From Hamadaea sp. (GTDB taxonomy: Bacteria; Actinomycetota; Actinomycetes; Mycobacteriales; Micromonosporaceae): a stretch of DNA of 64,000 nucleotides. This document shows positions 45,553 through 54,285 of this stretch, one piece after another. A program made the translations under genes and the position numbers. The stretch is taken from positions 62,001 through 126,000 of the forward strand of contig NZ_JABFVK010000014.1 in the NCBI RefSeq assembly GCF_013362815.1. The letters run 5' to 3'. Position 1 is the first letter of the stretch; each line of letters opens with the position of its first letter. The notes beneath the pieces were generated by a model that saw only the letters and a list, made by a program, of their open reading frames with translations, was not told where the DNA came from and ran no database searches.

Positions 45553-47727
45553 CTAGCGGTTGGCGTGCTCCTTCTTCGCGGCTTCGGCCAGGTGGGACGG
45601 CATCGGCTCGAACCGGGCGAACGACCGCCGGAACGTCCCCGCTCCAGACGTCATCGCCCGCAGCTCGATGGCGTACCGGACGAGTTCGGTCGCGGGAACC
45701 TCGGCGTGCACCAGGGTCTTGCCCTCGTGGTCGGGGTCGGCGTCGCTGCCGAGCACCCGTCCCCGTCGGCCGGACAGGTCGCTCATAACTGCTCCGACGT
45801 AGGCGTCGGGGACCCGGATCTCGACGTCATCGACCGGCTCCAGCAGCGAGATCTGGGCCTTGTCGGCGGCGTCCTTGAGCGCCATGGAGCCGGCCGTCTG
45901 GAACGCGGCGTCGGAGGAGTCGACGCTGTGCGCCTTGCCGTCGACCAGGGTCACCCGGACGTCGATCACCGGGTATCCGGCGACGAGCCCCTTCTCGACC
46001 TGGGCGCGTACGCCCTTCTCCACGCTCGGGATGTAGTTGTGCGGCACCGCGCCACCCACGACGCGTTCGGCGAACTCGATTCCGGTGCCCCGGGGCAGCG
46101 GCTCGACGACGACGTCGCAGACGGCGTACTGCCCGTGCCCGCCGGACTGTTTGACGTGCCGGCCGTGGCCCTGTGCCTCCGAAATGAACGCCTCCCGCAG
46201 AGCGACCTTCACCGGTTCGGTGCTGAGCTCGACGCCGCCCGCCTTGAGCCGTTCGAGGACTACGTCGGCGTGCGCCTCGCCCATGCACCACAGGACGAGC
46301 TGATGGGTCTCCGGATTGCGTTCCAGCCGCAGGGTCGGGTCACCGGCGGCGAGCCGGCCGAGGTTCTTGGCCAGCGCGTCCTCGTCGGAGCGGGTCTTCG
46401 GCACGACCGCGACGGGCAGCAGCGGCTCGGGCATCTCCCACGCCTCGACCAGCAACGGGTTGTCCTTGGCCGAGATGGTGTCGCCCGTCTCGGCGGCCGT
46501 CGACTTGGTGATCGCGCAGACGTCTCCGGCGATGGCGTACGGAATCTCCCGGAGGTTGGAGCCGAGCGGCGAGTAGATGTGCGCGATGCGCTCATCGGTG
46601 TCGTGGTCGGCGTGGCCTCGTTCGGCCAGCCCGTGGCCGGAGATGTGCACCGCCGTCTCCGGGCGCAGCGTGCCGGAGAAGACCCGGACCAGCGACACCC
46701 GTCCCACGTACGCGTCGATGGTGGTCTTGACGACTTCGGCCACGAGCGGGCCGTCGGGGTCGCAGGTCAGCGGCGCCTGCGGAGAGCCGTCCACCGAGGT
46801 GACGGCCGGCAGCGGGTGCTCCAGCGGCGTGGGGAAGGCGCTGGTGAGCAGCTCGAGCAGGGCGTCGAGGCCGACGCCGGTGGGGGAGTTGACCGGGACC
46901 ACCGGGTAGAAGTGGCCGCGCGCGACCGCCTTCTCCAGGTCGTCGACCAGGGTCTGCACGTCGATGTCCTCGCCGCCGAGGTAGCGGTCCATGAGGGTCT
47001 CGTCCTCGCTCTCGGCGATGATCCCCTCGATCAGCTCGTTGCGGGCTTCCTCGATGGCGGGCAGGTGCTCGGGGTCGGGGTCGCGGACCACCGGCGGATA
47101 GCCCTCGGAGTAGTCGAAGACGCGCTGGGTGAGCAGCCCGATCAGGCCGACGACGCTCTCGCCGTCGTCACCGTGCATCGGCAGGTACAGGGGGATGACA
47201 CCTTCGCCGAAGACGCGTCCGCACAGCGCCACGACCTCGTCGAAGTCGGCGCGCGGGTGGTCCAGGCGGGTGACCGCGACGGCGCGGGGCATGCCGACGC
47301 CGGCGCACTCCTCCCACAGCGCGACGGTCGCGGCGTCCATGCCGTCGACGGCGCTGACGACGAAGAGGGCGGCGTCGGCCGCGCGCAACCCGGCGCGCAG
47401 CTCACCCACGAAGTCGGCGTAGCCGGGGGTGTCGAGGAGGTTCACCTTCACGCCGTTGTGCAGCAGCGGAGCACAACCCAGCGCGACCGAGCGCTGCTGG
47501 CGTACGGCGGCGGGGTCGTTGTCGGTGACCGTGGTGCCGTCGGTGACGGACCCTTCCCGGGAAATCGTGCCGGTCGCGGCGAGCAACGCCTCGACCAGGG
47601 TCGTCTTGCCCGAGCCGGAGTGCCCGACGAGCACCACGTTGCGTACGTTGACGGGCGATTCCACCGCCGGCACGACGCCGGCGACCCCCTTCTCCGCGCC
47701 CTTGGCGGGCGCAGTCTTCTGGGCCAT
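45553..47727 (-). CDS. Elongation factor G-like GTPase (EF-G2 type), 724 aa
   Basis: A translational GTPase of the EF-G2 subgroup found beside ordinary EF-G in actinobacteria. The P-loop is GHSGSGKTTL (residues 35-44) and G3 is DTPGYADF. The G4 position, normally NKxD, reads TRLD (VAVTRLDHPRADF). Domains II to V follow, including VVGGAVPHNYIPSVEKGV and PDAYVGAVMSDLSGRRGRV. Mycobacterial EF-G2 binds GTP but lacks usual translocase activity, and this one may be similar. GAGGAGG precedes the ATG. Confidence 0.92.
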   Translation of the reverse strand: MAQKTAPAKGAEKGVAGVVPAVESPVNVRNVVLVGHSGSGKTTLVEALLAATGTISREGSVTDGTTVTDNDPAAVRQQRSVALGCAPLLHNGVKVNLLDTPGYADFVGELRAGLRAADAALFVVSAVDGMDAATVALWEECAGVGMPRAVAVTRLDHPRADFDEVVALCGRVFGEGVIPLYLPMHGDDGESVVGLIGLLTQRVFDYSEGYPPVVRDPDPEHLPAIEEARNELIEGIIAESEDETLMDRYLGGEDIDVQTLVDDLEKAVARGHFYPVVPVNSPTGVGLDALLELLTSAFPTPLEHPLPAVTSVDGSPQAPLTCDPDGPLVAEVVKTTIDAYVGRVSLVRVFSGTLRPETAVHISGHGLAERGHADHDTDERIAHIYSPLGSNLREIPYAIAGDVCAITKSTAAETGDTISAKDNPLLVEAWEMPEPLLPVAVVPKTRSDEDALAKNLGRLAAGDPTLRLERNPETHQLVLWCMGEAHADVVLERLKAGGVELSTEPVKVALREAFISEAQGHGRHVKQSGGHGQYAVCDVVVEPLPRGTGIEFAERVVGGAVPHNYIPSVEKGVRAQVEKGLVAGYPVIDVRVTLVDGKAHSVDSSDAAFQTAGSMALKDAADKAQISLLEPVDDVEIRVPDAYVGAVMSDLSGRRGRVLGSDADPDHEGKTLVHAEVPATELVRYAIELRAMTSGAGTFRRSFARFEPMPSHLAEAAKKEHANR

Positions 47728-47866
47728 CGCAACCTCCTCATTCCTGGGGCTAAACCCGGACTTCAGATGTGGTTCACGTCACATACGTAAATCCCACACC
47801 CCGGAAGCCGACTTAACAACCCCGACACACAGATCCGGCAGTGCCTCCGATTATCTTTAGACCGCT

Positions 47867-48496
47867 ATGGCGAAGATCTTCAGCGTCACCGTCAAGAGCG
47901 CCACCGTGCGACTCTTCGACCCACTCATTCGCGCTCTGCTGCGCATCGGCGTGACGGCCAACGTCGTCACGGTCATCGGCACGCTCGGCGTCGGCGTCGG
48001 CGCGCTCGGCTTCGCGACCCGCGGCCACCTGGTCGCGGCGGTCGTGATCGTCACGCTCAGCGCGCTCACCGACGTCATCGACGGCGCGGTGGCCCGGGCC
48101 CAGGGCAAGCCCGGCAAGTTCGGCGCGCTCCTGGACTCCACCCTCGACCGGGTGGCCGACGGGATGGTCTTCGCCGCGCTGGCCTACTTCTACCGCCACG
48201 AGACCCCGACCCTGGTCGCCGTGCTGATCTGCCTGGTCGCGGGTCAGGTCGTCTCCTACGTCAAGGCCAGGGCGGAGGGGCTCGGCCTCGACGCGAACGT
48301 CGGGCTGGTCGAACGGTCCGAGCGGCTGATCAGCATCGGCGTCGGGGCATTGCTCACCGCTGCCGGCGTCGGCTGGGGCCTGCCCGCCGCGCTCTGGCTG
48401 CTCGCGGCCGGTTCGATCTTCACCGTCGGCCAGCGGATGGCCCAGGCCGCGCGGTCGGACCGGCAGCAGCTCGCAGAGCAGCAGGACACCGCGTGA
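47867..48496 (+). CDS. pgsA: Phosphatidylinositol phosphate synthase (CDP-alcohol phosphatidyltransferase), 209 aa
   Basis: A six-helix membrane enzyme joining CDP-diacylglycerol and inositol-1-phosphate. The CDP-alcohol motif is complete: Asp69, Asp72, Gly73, Ala76, Arg77, Gly86, Asp90 and Asp94. Position next to the PIM acyltransferase and PimA genes identifies the inositol-lipid paralogue rather than a phosphatidylglycerol or cardiolipin enzyme. TATCTT lies nine bases before the ATG and no Shine-Dalgarno is seen. It overlaps the next gene by GTGA. Confidence 0.92.
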   Translation: MAKIFSVTVKSATVRLFDPLIRALLRIGVTANVVTVIGTLGVGVGALGFATRGHLVAAVVIVTLSALTDVIDGAVARAQGKPGKFGALLDSTLDRVADGMVFAALAYFYRHETPTLVAVLICLVAGQVVSYVKARAEGLGLDANVGLVERSERLISIGVGALLTAAGVGWGLPAALWLLAAGSIFTVGQRMAQAARSDRQQLAEQQDTA

Positions 48497-49365
48497 ACCG
48501 GGACCGGCTCGTCGAACTCGGCTTCGCGGCCGGCTGGCGGCTCGTGCGGGCCCTGCCCAAGCCGGTCGCCGCGGCGGCCTTCCGGGCCGGTGCGGATCGT
48601 GCCGTGCGTCGTCAAGGCCCAGGGGTACGCCGTCTCGAAGGCAATCTGGGGCAGGTCCTGGGCGGGCCGGTGCCCCCGGAGCTGCTGCGCGACGCCGTAC
48701 GCTCCTACGCCCGCTACTGGATGGAGTCGTTCCGGCTGCCGTCGCTGTCTCGGCAGCAGCTCCGCGACGGGTTCGCCCTCGAGCATTGGGAGATGCTCCG
48801 GGAAGCCCGCGAGCGGGGGACCGGGGCGATCGTGGCGCTGCCGCACGCGGGGAACTGGGACGCCGCCGGAGCCTGGGTCACCGCGATGGACATGCCGCTG
48901 ACGACGGTCGCCGAGCGGCTCAAGCCCGAGGCCGTCTACCAGCGGTTTCTGGCGTACCGGGAGAGTCTGGGGATGCGGATCATCCCGACCGCCGGTGGCT
49001 CCGGCTCGCCGACCGAGCTGCTGGTCGAGGCGCTGAACGCCAATCACATCGTCCCGCTGCTGGCCGACCGGGACCTGTCGCGGCGCGGGATCGACGTGCG
49101 CTTCTTCGGCGGCAAGACCCGGATGCCGGCCGGCCCCGCGCTGCTGGCTCTGCGTACGGGTGCGCCGTTGTTCGTGGCGAGCCTCTGGTACGAGCCCGAC
49201 CGTCCGGTCGGACGGCTCGTCGGTCCCCTCGAGCCGCCGCCAGACGGTACCTTGACCGAGCGGGTGCGCGCGCTGACCCAGACCGTCGCCGACGAGCTGG
49301 CCAAGGGGATCGCCCAGCACCCCGCCGACTGGCACATGCTGCAGAAGATGTGGCTGGCCGAATAA
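48493..49365 (+). CDS. patA: Phosphatidylinositol mannoside acyltransferase, 290 aa
   Basis: A lysophospholipid acyltransferase-type enzyme (HtrB/LpxL-like) with the HX4D motif in LPHAGNWDAAG, then MRIIPTAGGSGSPTELLVEAL, and PLLADRDLSRRGIDVRFFGG. In mycobacteria the equivalent (Rv2611c) acylates the mannose of PIM1 or PIM2. Gene order pgsA-patA-pimA is as in Mycobacterium. It starts at GTG 48493 inside the stop of pgsA. Confidence 0.9.
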   Translation: MNRDRLVELGFAAGWRLVRALPKPVAAAAFRAGADRAVRRQGPGVRRLEGNLGQVLGGPVPPELLRDAVRSYARYWMESFRLPSLSRQQLRDGFALEHWEMLREARERGTGAIVALPHAGNWDAAGAWVTAMDMPLTTVAERLKPEAVYQRFLAYRESLGMRIIPTAGGSGSPTELLVEALNANHIVPLLADRDLSRRGIDVRFFGGKTRMPAGPALLALRTGAPLFVASLWYEPDRPVGRLVGPLEPPPDGTLTERVRALTQTVADELAKGIAQHPADWHMLQKMWLAE

Positions 49366-49393
49366 CCCGGGCTGCGGGAAGAGGGGAGGGGCA

Positions 49394-50539
49394 GTGCGGA
49401 TCGGGATCGTCTGCCCGTACTCGCTGGACGTGCCCGGTGGCGTGCAGTTCCACATCCGCGACCTGGCCGAGACGCTGATCGGGCTCGGGCACGAGGTGAG
49501 CGTGCTCGCGCCGGCCGACGAGGAAGCCGACCTGCCGGACTACGTGGTGGCCGCCGGGCGGGCCGTGGCCGTGCCCTACAACGGGTCGGTGGCGCGACTG
49601 GCGTTCGGCCCGATCTCGCTGGCCCGCGTACGCAAGTGGCTGGCCAACGGACGGTTCGACGTGCTGCACGCTCACGAGCCGACCGTCCCGAGTCTGTCGA
49701 TGCTGGCCGTCATGACCGCCGACGGCCCGATCGTGGCGACCTTCCACAGCGCGTTGATCCGATCCAAGATGATGGCGGCGGCCCAGGTGGCGCTGCAGGT
49801 GGTGCTGGAACGGATCACCGGCCGGATCGTGGTCAGCGACCTCGCCCGCCGGGTTCAGGTCGAGCACCTGGGCGGCGGCGGCGTCGAGATCCCGAACGGT
49901 GTGGCGGTCGCCAAGTTCGCCACCGCCGAGCCGCTGCCCGGCTGGCCCGGCGAGGGCGGCGCGATCGGCTTCCTCGGCCGCTTCACCGAACCCCGCAAAG
50001 GCTTCGGCATCCTCACCGAGGCGTTCGCCCAGATCGCCCCGGAACGCCCCGGCCTCCGGCTGCTGCTGGCCGGTCCGAGCGACCTCGACGAGATCGAGCT
50101 GCCCTCGATCGTCCGCGAGCGGCTCACCTTCCTCGGCAAGGTGTCCGAGCCCGACAAGGCCCGGATGCTGCGCAGCGTCGACCTCTACATCGCGCCCAAC
50201 ACGGGCGGCGAGTCCTTCGGGATGATCCTCACCGAGGCGATGGCCGCCGGTACGCCGGTGGTCGCCAGCGATCTCGACGCCTTCCGCCGGGTGCTCGACG
50301 GCGGCCGGGCCGGTGCGTTGTTCGCCAACGGCGACGTCGGCTCCCTCGCGCGTACCATGTCGGAGCTTTTGGACGACCCGGGACGCCGCGCCGACCTCGC
50401 GGCCAAGGCCACCGCGGTCGTGGGGGAGTTCGACTGGCCGGTGGTCGCGCAGCGGGTGCTGGAGGTGTACCAGACGGCGATCGACGCGAGCCCGGGCAAG
50501 GTCGTGCCGGGCGCGGACGAGTCGCTGACCGCCGGGTGA
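49394..50539 (+). CDS. pimA: Phosphatidylinositol alpha-mannosyltransferase, 381 aa
   Basis: A GT4 glycosyltransferase that adds the first mannose from GDP-mannose to phosphatidylinositol at the inner membrane face. The start RIGIVCPYSLDVPGGVQFH is typical of PimA. RITGRIVVSDLARR follows, and the nucleotide-sugar motif is NTGGESFGMILTEAMAAGTPVVASD (E-x7-E). GAGGGGAGGGG precedes GTG 49394. The gap after patA is 28 bp, so it belongs to the same operon. Confidence 0.95.
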   Translation: MRIGIVCPYSLDVPGGVQFHIRDLAETLIGLGHEVSVLAPADEEADLPDYVVAAGRAVAVPYNGSVARLAFGPISLARVRKWLANGRFDVLHAHEPTVPSLSMLAVMTADGPIVATFHSALIRSKMMAAAQVALQVVLERITGRIVVSDLARRVQVEHLGGGGVEIPNGVAVAKFATAEPLPGWPGEGGAIGFLGRFTEPRKGFGILTEAFAQIAPERPGLRLLLAGPSDLDEIELPSIVRERLTFLGKVSEPDKARMLRSVDLYIAPNTGGESFGMILTEAMAAGTPVVASDLDAFRRVLDGGRAGALFANGDVGSLARTMSELLDDPGRRADLAAKATAVVGEFDWPVVAQRVLEVYQTAIDASPGKVVPGADESLTAG

Positions 50540-50565
50540 TTCCCGCGACATGAGCGACCACTACC

Positions 50566-51048
50566 ATGCTCGACGTGGCGTGGGTGGTGGGAGTCGTGGC
50601 GGTCGTCGTCCTCGTGGGCACGTACGTCACGTGGCTCGCCGCGCGGCTGGACCGCTTGCACCTGCGGGCGGGCTCGGCCCGGCGCGCGCTCGATGCCCAG
50701 CTGGTACGCCGGGCGGCCGCCGCCGCGGTGCTCGGGGAGCAGGCTGATACGCCGCAGGACGAGCTGTACCTGGCGGCCCGGGCGGCCCTCGACGCGCCGA
50801 ACGGTGAGCGGGAGGCGGCCGAGAACGACCTCACTCGGCGACTTCGCGAACTCGACGTGACCTCGGCGAAGGCCGACCCGGCCTTGGTCGAGGCGGTCGA
50901 CGCGGCCGGTCGGCGGCTGGCCCTGGCCCGTCAGGTGCACACCGACTCCGTACGCGACGTCCTCACGCTGCGCGAACACCGCATGGTGCGGATGCTGGGG
51001 CTGGCCCGGCGGCACGGCCGCCCCGCCTACTTCGACATCGACGTCTAG
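50566..51048 (+). CDS. Small membrane-anchored coiled-coil protein, 160 aa
   Basis: Unrecognised. One N-terminal helix (about residues 5-25) is followed by a highly charged, probably coiled-coil region (RLDRLHLRAGSARRALDAQLVRRAAAAAV, ending REHRMVRMLGLARRHGRPAYFDIDV). It resembles LemA only in layout. ATG 50566 is given; GTG 50575 is a serious alternative because TACCAT lies seven bases before it. Its constant place after pimA in related genomes would be worth confirming. Confidence 0.7.
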   Translation: MLDVAWVVGVVAVVVLVGTYVTWLAARLDRLHLRAGSARRALDAQLVRRAAAAAVLGEQADTPQDELYLAARAALDAPNGEREAAENDLTRRLRELDVTSAKADPALVEAVDAAGRRLALARQVHTDSVRDVLTLREHRMVRMLGLARRHGRPAYFDIDV

Positions 51049-51058
51049 CGCCTCCCCT

Positions 51059-51104
51059 CCGCGCGTCCCCTTCCGCCCTCTCCGCGCGGCCCCTTCCGCC
51101 CTTT
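51059..51104 (+). repeat. Tandem array of two 23-bp units
   Basis: CCGCGCG recurs at 51059, 51082 and 51105, with CCCCTTCCGCCC between, giving two 23-bp units that end where the family-1 core begins. Confidence 0.75.
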
Positions 51105-51198
51105 CCGCGCGATCATGAACTAGTCGGGGTGATCGACAGCGTTTTCCCAGGAGACGGTTCCCGTTTGCGGGTGATCGACTCCCGAGCTGGGTGATCAA
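51101..51198 (-). repeat. GATC-rich dispersed element, family 1 copy C (inverted)
   Basis: The core CTTTCCGCGCGATCATGAAC (51101-51120) is the exact complement of the copy-A core. Further along, CGATCA, CTCCCGAG and TGATCAA (51192-51198) match the outer part of copy A in order. It lies between the coiled-coil gene and pdxS. The remaining bases to 51339 should hold the pdxS promoter. Confidence 0.78.
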
Positions 51199-51339
51199 TG
51201 CCACCCGTCGGCCCAGCCTGAGTGTGACGGGCGCCACACGGGCGGCCACCCGGATGCGATTGGCCGTAGGGCGGCGATCTCGCGAACGCGTAACATCGCT
51301 GGTAGACCCCCCTTGTATCCGACAGGAGTTGATACCGCC

Positions 51340-52245
51340 ATGTCCGAATCCGTCAGCACGGCCGCGGTCACCGGAACCGCACGCGTCAAGCGCGGCATGG
51401 CCGAACAGCTCAAGGGCGGCGTGATCATGGATGTGGTCACCCCTGAGCAGGCCAAGATCGCCGAGGACGCCGGCGCGGTCGCCGTCATGGCGCTGGAGCG
51501 CGTACCCGCCGACATCCGCGCCCAGGGTGGCGTGTCCCGCATGTCCGACCCCGACATGATCGACGGGATCATCAGCGCCGTCTCCATCCCGGTGATGGCG
51601 AAGGCCCGGATCGGCCACTTCGTCGAGGCGCAGGTGCTCCAGGCGCTCGGCGTCGACTACGTGGACGAGTCGGAGGTGCTCACCCCGGCCGACTACGCGA
51701 ACCACATCGACAAGTGGGCGTTCACCGTGCCCTTCGTCTGCGGCGCGACCAACCTCGGCGAGGCGCTGCGCCGGATCACCGAGGGCGCGGCGATGATCCG
51801 TTCCAAGGGTGAGGCCGGGACCGGCGACGTCTCGAACGCCACCACGCACATGCGCAAGATCCGGGGCGAGATCAAGCGGCTGACCAGCCTGCCCGAGGAC
51901 GAGCTGTACGTCGCGGCCAAGGAGCTGCAGGCGCCGTACGAGCTCGTCAAGGAGATCGCGGAGACGGGCAAGCTGCCGGTCGTGCTGTTCACCGCGGGCG
52001 GCATCGCCACCCCGGCCGACGCCGCGATGATGATGCAACTGGGTGCCGAGGGCGTCTTCGTCGGCTCCGGCATCTTCAAGTCGGGCAACCCGGCTCAGCG
52101 GGCCGCCGCGATCGTCAAGGCCACGACCTTCCACGACGACCCGGACGTCCTCGCGAAGGTGTCCCGCGGTCTCGGTGAGGCCATGGTCGGCATCAACGTC
52201 GACGAGATCCCGCAGCCGCACCGCCTGGCGGAGCGTGGCTGGTGA
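51340..52245 (+). CDS. pdxS: Pyridoxal 5'-phosphate synthase subunit PdxS, 301 aa
   Basis: The synthase barrel that builds PLP from ribose-5-phosphate, glyceraldehyde-3-phosphate and ammonia supplied by PdxT. Catalytic lysines are in [10 protein letters not shown] and [44 protein letters not shown] is the phosphate-binding C-terminal part. ATG 51340 with AGGAG eleven bases upstream is preferred to the open frame before it. Its stop overlaps the pdxT start (GTGA). Confidence 0.97.
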   Translation: MSESVSTAAVTGTARVKRGMAEQLKGGVIMDVVTPEQAKIAEDAGAVAVMALERVPADIRAQGGVSRMSDPDMIDGIISAVSIPVMAKARIGHFVEAQVLQALGVDYVDESEVLTPADYANHIDKWAFTVPFVCGATNLGEALRRITEGAAMIRSKGEAGTGDVSNATTHMRKIRGEIKRLTSLPEDELYVAAKELQAPYELVKEIAETGKLPVVLFTAGGIATPADAAMMMQLGAEGVFVGSGIFKSGNPAQRAAAIVKATTFHDDPDVLAKVSRGLGEAMVGINVDEIPQPHRLAERGW

Positions 52246-52844
52246 ACGACCCGATCATCGGGGTCCTCGCCCTCCAGGGCGACTTCCGCGAGCACCTGGC
52301 GGCGCTCGCGGAGTGTGACGTCATCGCCCGGCCCGTACGCCGGCCGGCCGAGGTCGACGAGATCGACGCCTTGATCATCCCCGGTGGCGAGTCCACCACG
52401 ATGAGCAAGCTCGCCCAGGAGTTCGAGGTCTTCGACCCGATCGCCGCGCGGCTGCGGGCTGGGATGCCGGCGTACGGGACGTGTGCCGGGATGATCATGC
52501 TCGCCGAGGAGGTCCTCGACGGCCGCCCGGACCAGCGTTCCTTCGGCGGCCTGGCGCTCCAGGTACGCCGTAACGCCTTCGGCCGTCAAGTGGACTCGTT
52601 CGAGACGCCAGTCGAGATCGCCGGAGTCGAGGGCGGTCCGGTGCCCGCGGTGTTCATCCGAGCCCCGTGGGTCGAAAAGGTCATCGGCGACGTGGAGGTG
52701 CTGGGGCAGGTGGGCGACGGACCGGAGGCTAGGATTGTCGCGGTCCGGCAGGGCAACCTGCTCGCGACGTCATTCCACCCGGAGCTCACCGGGGATCTGC
52801 GCCTGCACCGCTACTTCGTGGACATGGTGCGGTCCGCGGTCTGA
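52242..52844 (+). CDS. pdxT: Pyridoxal 5'-phosphate synthase glutaminase subunit PdxT, 200 aa
   Basis: The class I glutaminase partner of Pdx[14 protein letters not shown] opens the protein. The triad is Cys in [10 protein letters not shown], His and Glu in [10 protein letters not shown]. It also has the conserved [12 protein letters not shown]. It starts at GTG 52242 inside the pdxS stop, so the subunits are made together. Confidence 0.97.
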   Translation: MNDPIIGVLALQGDFREHLAALAECDVIARPVRRPAEVDEIDALIIPGGESTTMSKLAQEFEVFDPIAARLRAGMPAYGTCAGMIMLAEEVLDGRPDQRSFGGLALQVRRNAFGRQVDSFETPVEIAGVEGGPVPAVFIRAPWVEKVIGDVEVLGQVGDGPEARIVAVRQGNLLATSFHPELTGDLRLHRYFVDMVRSAV

Positions 52845-52865
52845 CCGCAACACGACGGAGGGGTT

Positions 52866-53618
52866 ATGTCCGGCCACTCAAAGTGGGCGACTACCAAGCA
52901 CAAGAAGGCTGCCATCGACGCCAAGCGTGGCAAGCTTTTCGCCCGCCTCATCAAGAACATCGAGGTCGCGGCGCGTACTGGTGGTGGTGACCCCGGCGGA
53001 AACCCGACCCTCTATGACGCCATCCAGAAGGCGAAGAAGAGTTCCGTCCCGAACGACAACATCGACCGGGCGGTCAAGCGGGGCTCGGGTCTGGAAGCCG
53101 GCGGCGCCGACTGGCAGACCATCATGTACGAGGGCTACGGGCCGAACGGCGTGGCGCTGCTCATCGAGTGCCTCACCGACAACCGCAACCGCGCCGCCAC
53201 CGAGGTACGCGTGGCGCTGACCCGCAACGGCGGCAACCTCGCCGACGCCGGGTCGGTGGCGTACATGTTCAGCCGTAAGGGCCAGGTTCTGCTGCCCAAG
53301 AACGACCTGACCGAGGACGACGTCCTGGGCGCGGTGCTCGACGCCGGCGCCGAGGAGGTCAACGACCTCGGGGAATCGTTCGAGGTGATCTCGGAGGCGA
53401 CCGACCTGGTCGGCGTACGCGAGTCGCTGCAGAAGGCCGGGATCGACTACGAGTCGGCCGAGTCCACCTTCGTCCCAAGCGTTCAGGTGCAGCTGGACGA
53501 GGAGGGCGCGCGGAAGGTCTTCAAGCTGATCGACGCGCTCGACGACTGCGACGACGTCCAGAACGTGTACGCCAACTTCGACGTCTCCGACGACGTCATG
53601 GCGGCCATCGACGCCTGA
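52866..53618 (+). CDS. yebC: YebC/PmpR family protein, 250 aa
   Basis: A YebC/TACO1-type protein, starting [32 protein letters not shown]. Members regulate transcription or relieve ribosome stalling at proline-rich stretches. The first 80 residues are helical and the remainder are two alpha/beta domains. GGAGG precedes ATG 52866. It follows pdxT as in mycobacteria. A perfect 69-bp palindrome begins 12 bases after its stop. Confidence 0.95.
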   Translation: MSGHSKWATTKHKKAAIDAKRGKLFARLIKNIEVAARTGGGDPGGNPTLYDAIQKAKKSSVPNDNIDRAVKRGSGLEAGGADWQTIMYEGYGPNGVALLIECLTDNRNRAATEVRVALTRNGGNLADAGSVAYMFSRKGQVLLPKNDLTEDDVLGAVLDAGAEEVNDLGESFEVISEATDLVGVRESLQKAGIDYESAESTFVPSVQVQLDEEGARKVFKLIDALDDCDDVQNVYANFDVSDDVMAAIDA

Positions 53619-53630
53619 CGGTTTCTGCCA

Positions 53631-53699
53631 TGGCGCTGGATCAGGGTTCTCGGTCGAATCATGCGTCAAGATTCGACCGAGAACCCTGATCCAGCGCCA
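53631..53699. repeat. Family-2 palindromic element, copy c (perfect 30-bp arms)
   Basis: Two perfectly complementary 30-base arms (53631-53660 and 53670-53699) flank a 9-base loop (ATGCGTCAA). It lies between convergent genes and could also terminate yebC. It is the best-preserved member of the family; its left arm is identical to that of copy d at 62251. Confidence 0.92.
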
Positions 53700-53754
53700 A
53701 AGCATCAAGCGCCAAAGCATCAGCGCAAGCATCGAGCGCAAGCATCCAGCGCCA
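53700..53754. repeat. Degenerate AAGCATC tandem repeat
   Basis: Four units of 12-15 bases start with AAGCATC and end with AGCGC (53700, 53715, 53727, 53740). They follow copy c of family 2 directly and share AGCGCCA with its arm end. Confidence 0.75.
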
Positions 53755-53763
53755 AAATGCGGG

Positions 53764-54255
53764 CTAGGACGTGCCGCGCCAGTGTCCCAGCGTGGCGATG
53801 CCGATGATCCACCCGGTGAACAGCCCGTAGAGCGCCCCGCTCCCAGCGCTCTGGAAGGCCGCCAGCAGCGACGGGTTGGTCCGGATGAACGCGGTCAGCA
53901 GCGCGGCGACGGCCGCCGCGAAGATGTAAGCCGACCACCCGGCGAAGAACTGGCTGAGGGTTCCGCGCGCGCGGGCCAGCTGTTGTCCGGTGGTGAGCAT
54001 GAGGAACAGGCCGGTCAGCAGGACGAGCAGGATCGCCTTCAGGTCGTCGGCCAGGACGTCGCCGAAGGTGTCGTTGCTGTCGAAGCGCCAGGCCGGCCAG
54101 CCGAGCAGCCGGAGGAACCAGCCGCCGGCGGTGGTGGGGTTCGTGTGGTCGGCGGCCCAGTTCCGGTACCACGGGCTGCCGAAGACCAGCACCAGCACGA
54201 GCGCGGTGAGGACGCCGGCGCCGGTGGCGGTCCGATATCGAGAGAGCACTGCCAT
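53764..54255 (-). CDS. Four-helix membrane protein of unknown function, 163 aa
   Basis: I do not recognise the family. Helices are at about residues 12-27, 72-90, 105-125 and 138-156; the first loop has SPWYRNWAADHTNPTTAGGWFLRLLGWPAWRFDS, probably outside. No Shine-Dalgarno is clear before ATG 54255; TAACCG lies seven bases upstream. It is convergent with yebC and lies 30 bp beyond the end of the GntR gene on the same strand. Confidence 0.7.
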   Translation of the reverse strand: MAVLSRYRTATGAGVLTALVLVLVFGSPWYRNWAADHTNPTTAGGWFLRLLGWPAWRFDSNDTFGDVLADDLKAILLVLLTGLFLMLTTGQQLARARGTLSQFFAGWSAYIFAAAVAALLTAFIRTNPSLLAAFQSAGSGALYGLFTGWIIGIATLGHWRGTS

Positions 54256-54285
54256 GTCGCGCCGGTTACCCAGAACGAACTCCGG

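Noticed and set aside
53631-53699. Reading the perfect palindrome simply as the yebC terminator.
   Set aside because: It may terminate, but 30 bases of one arm recur exactly at 62251 and related copies lie at 24562 and 29241, which simple terminators do not show. It is kept as a repeat with possible terminator function.
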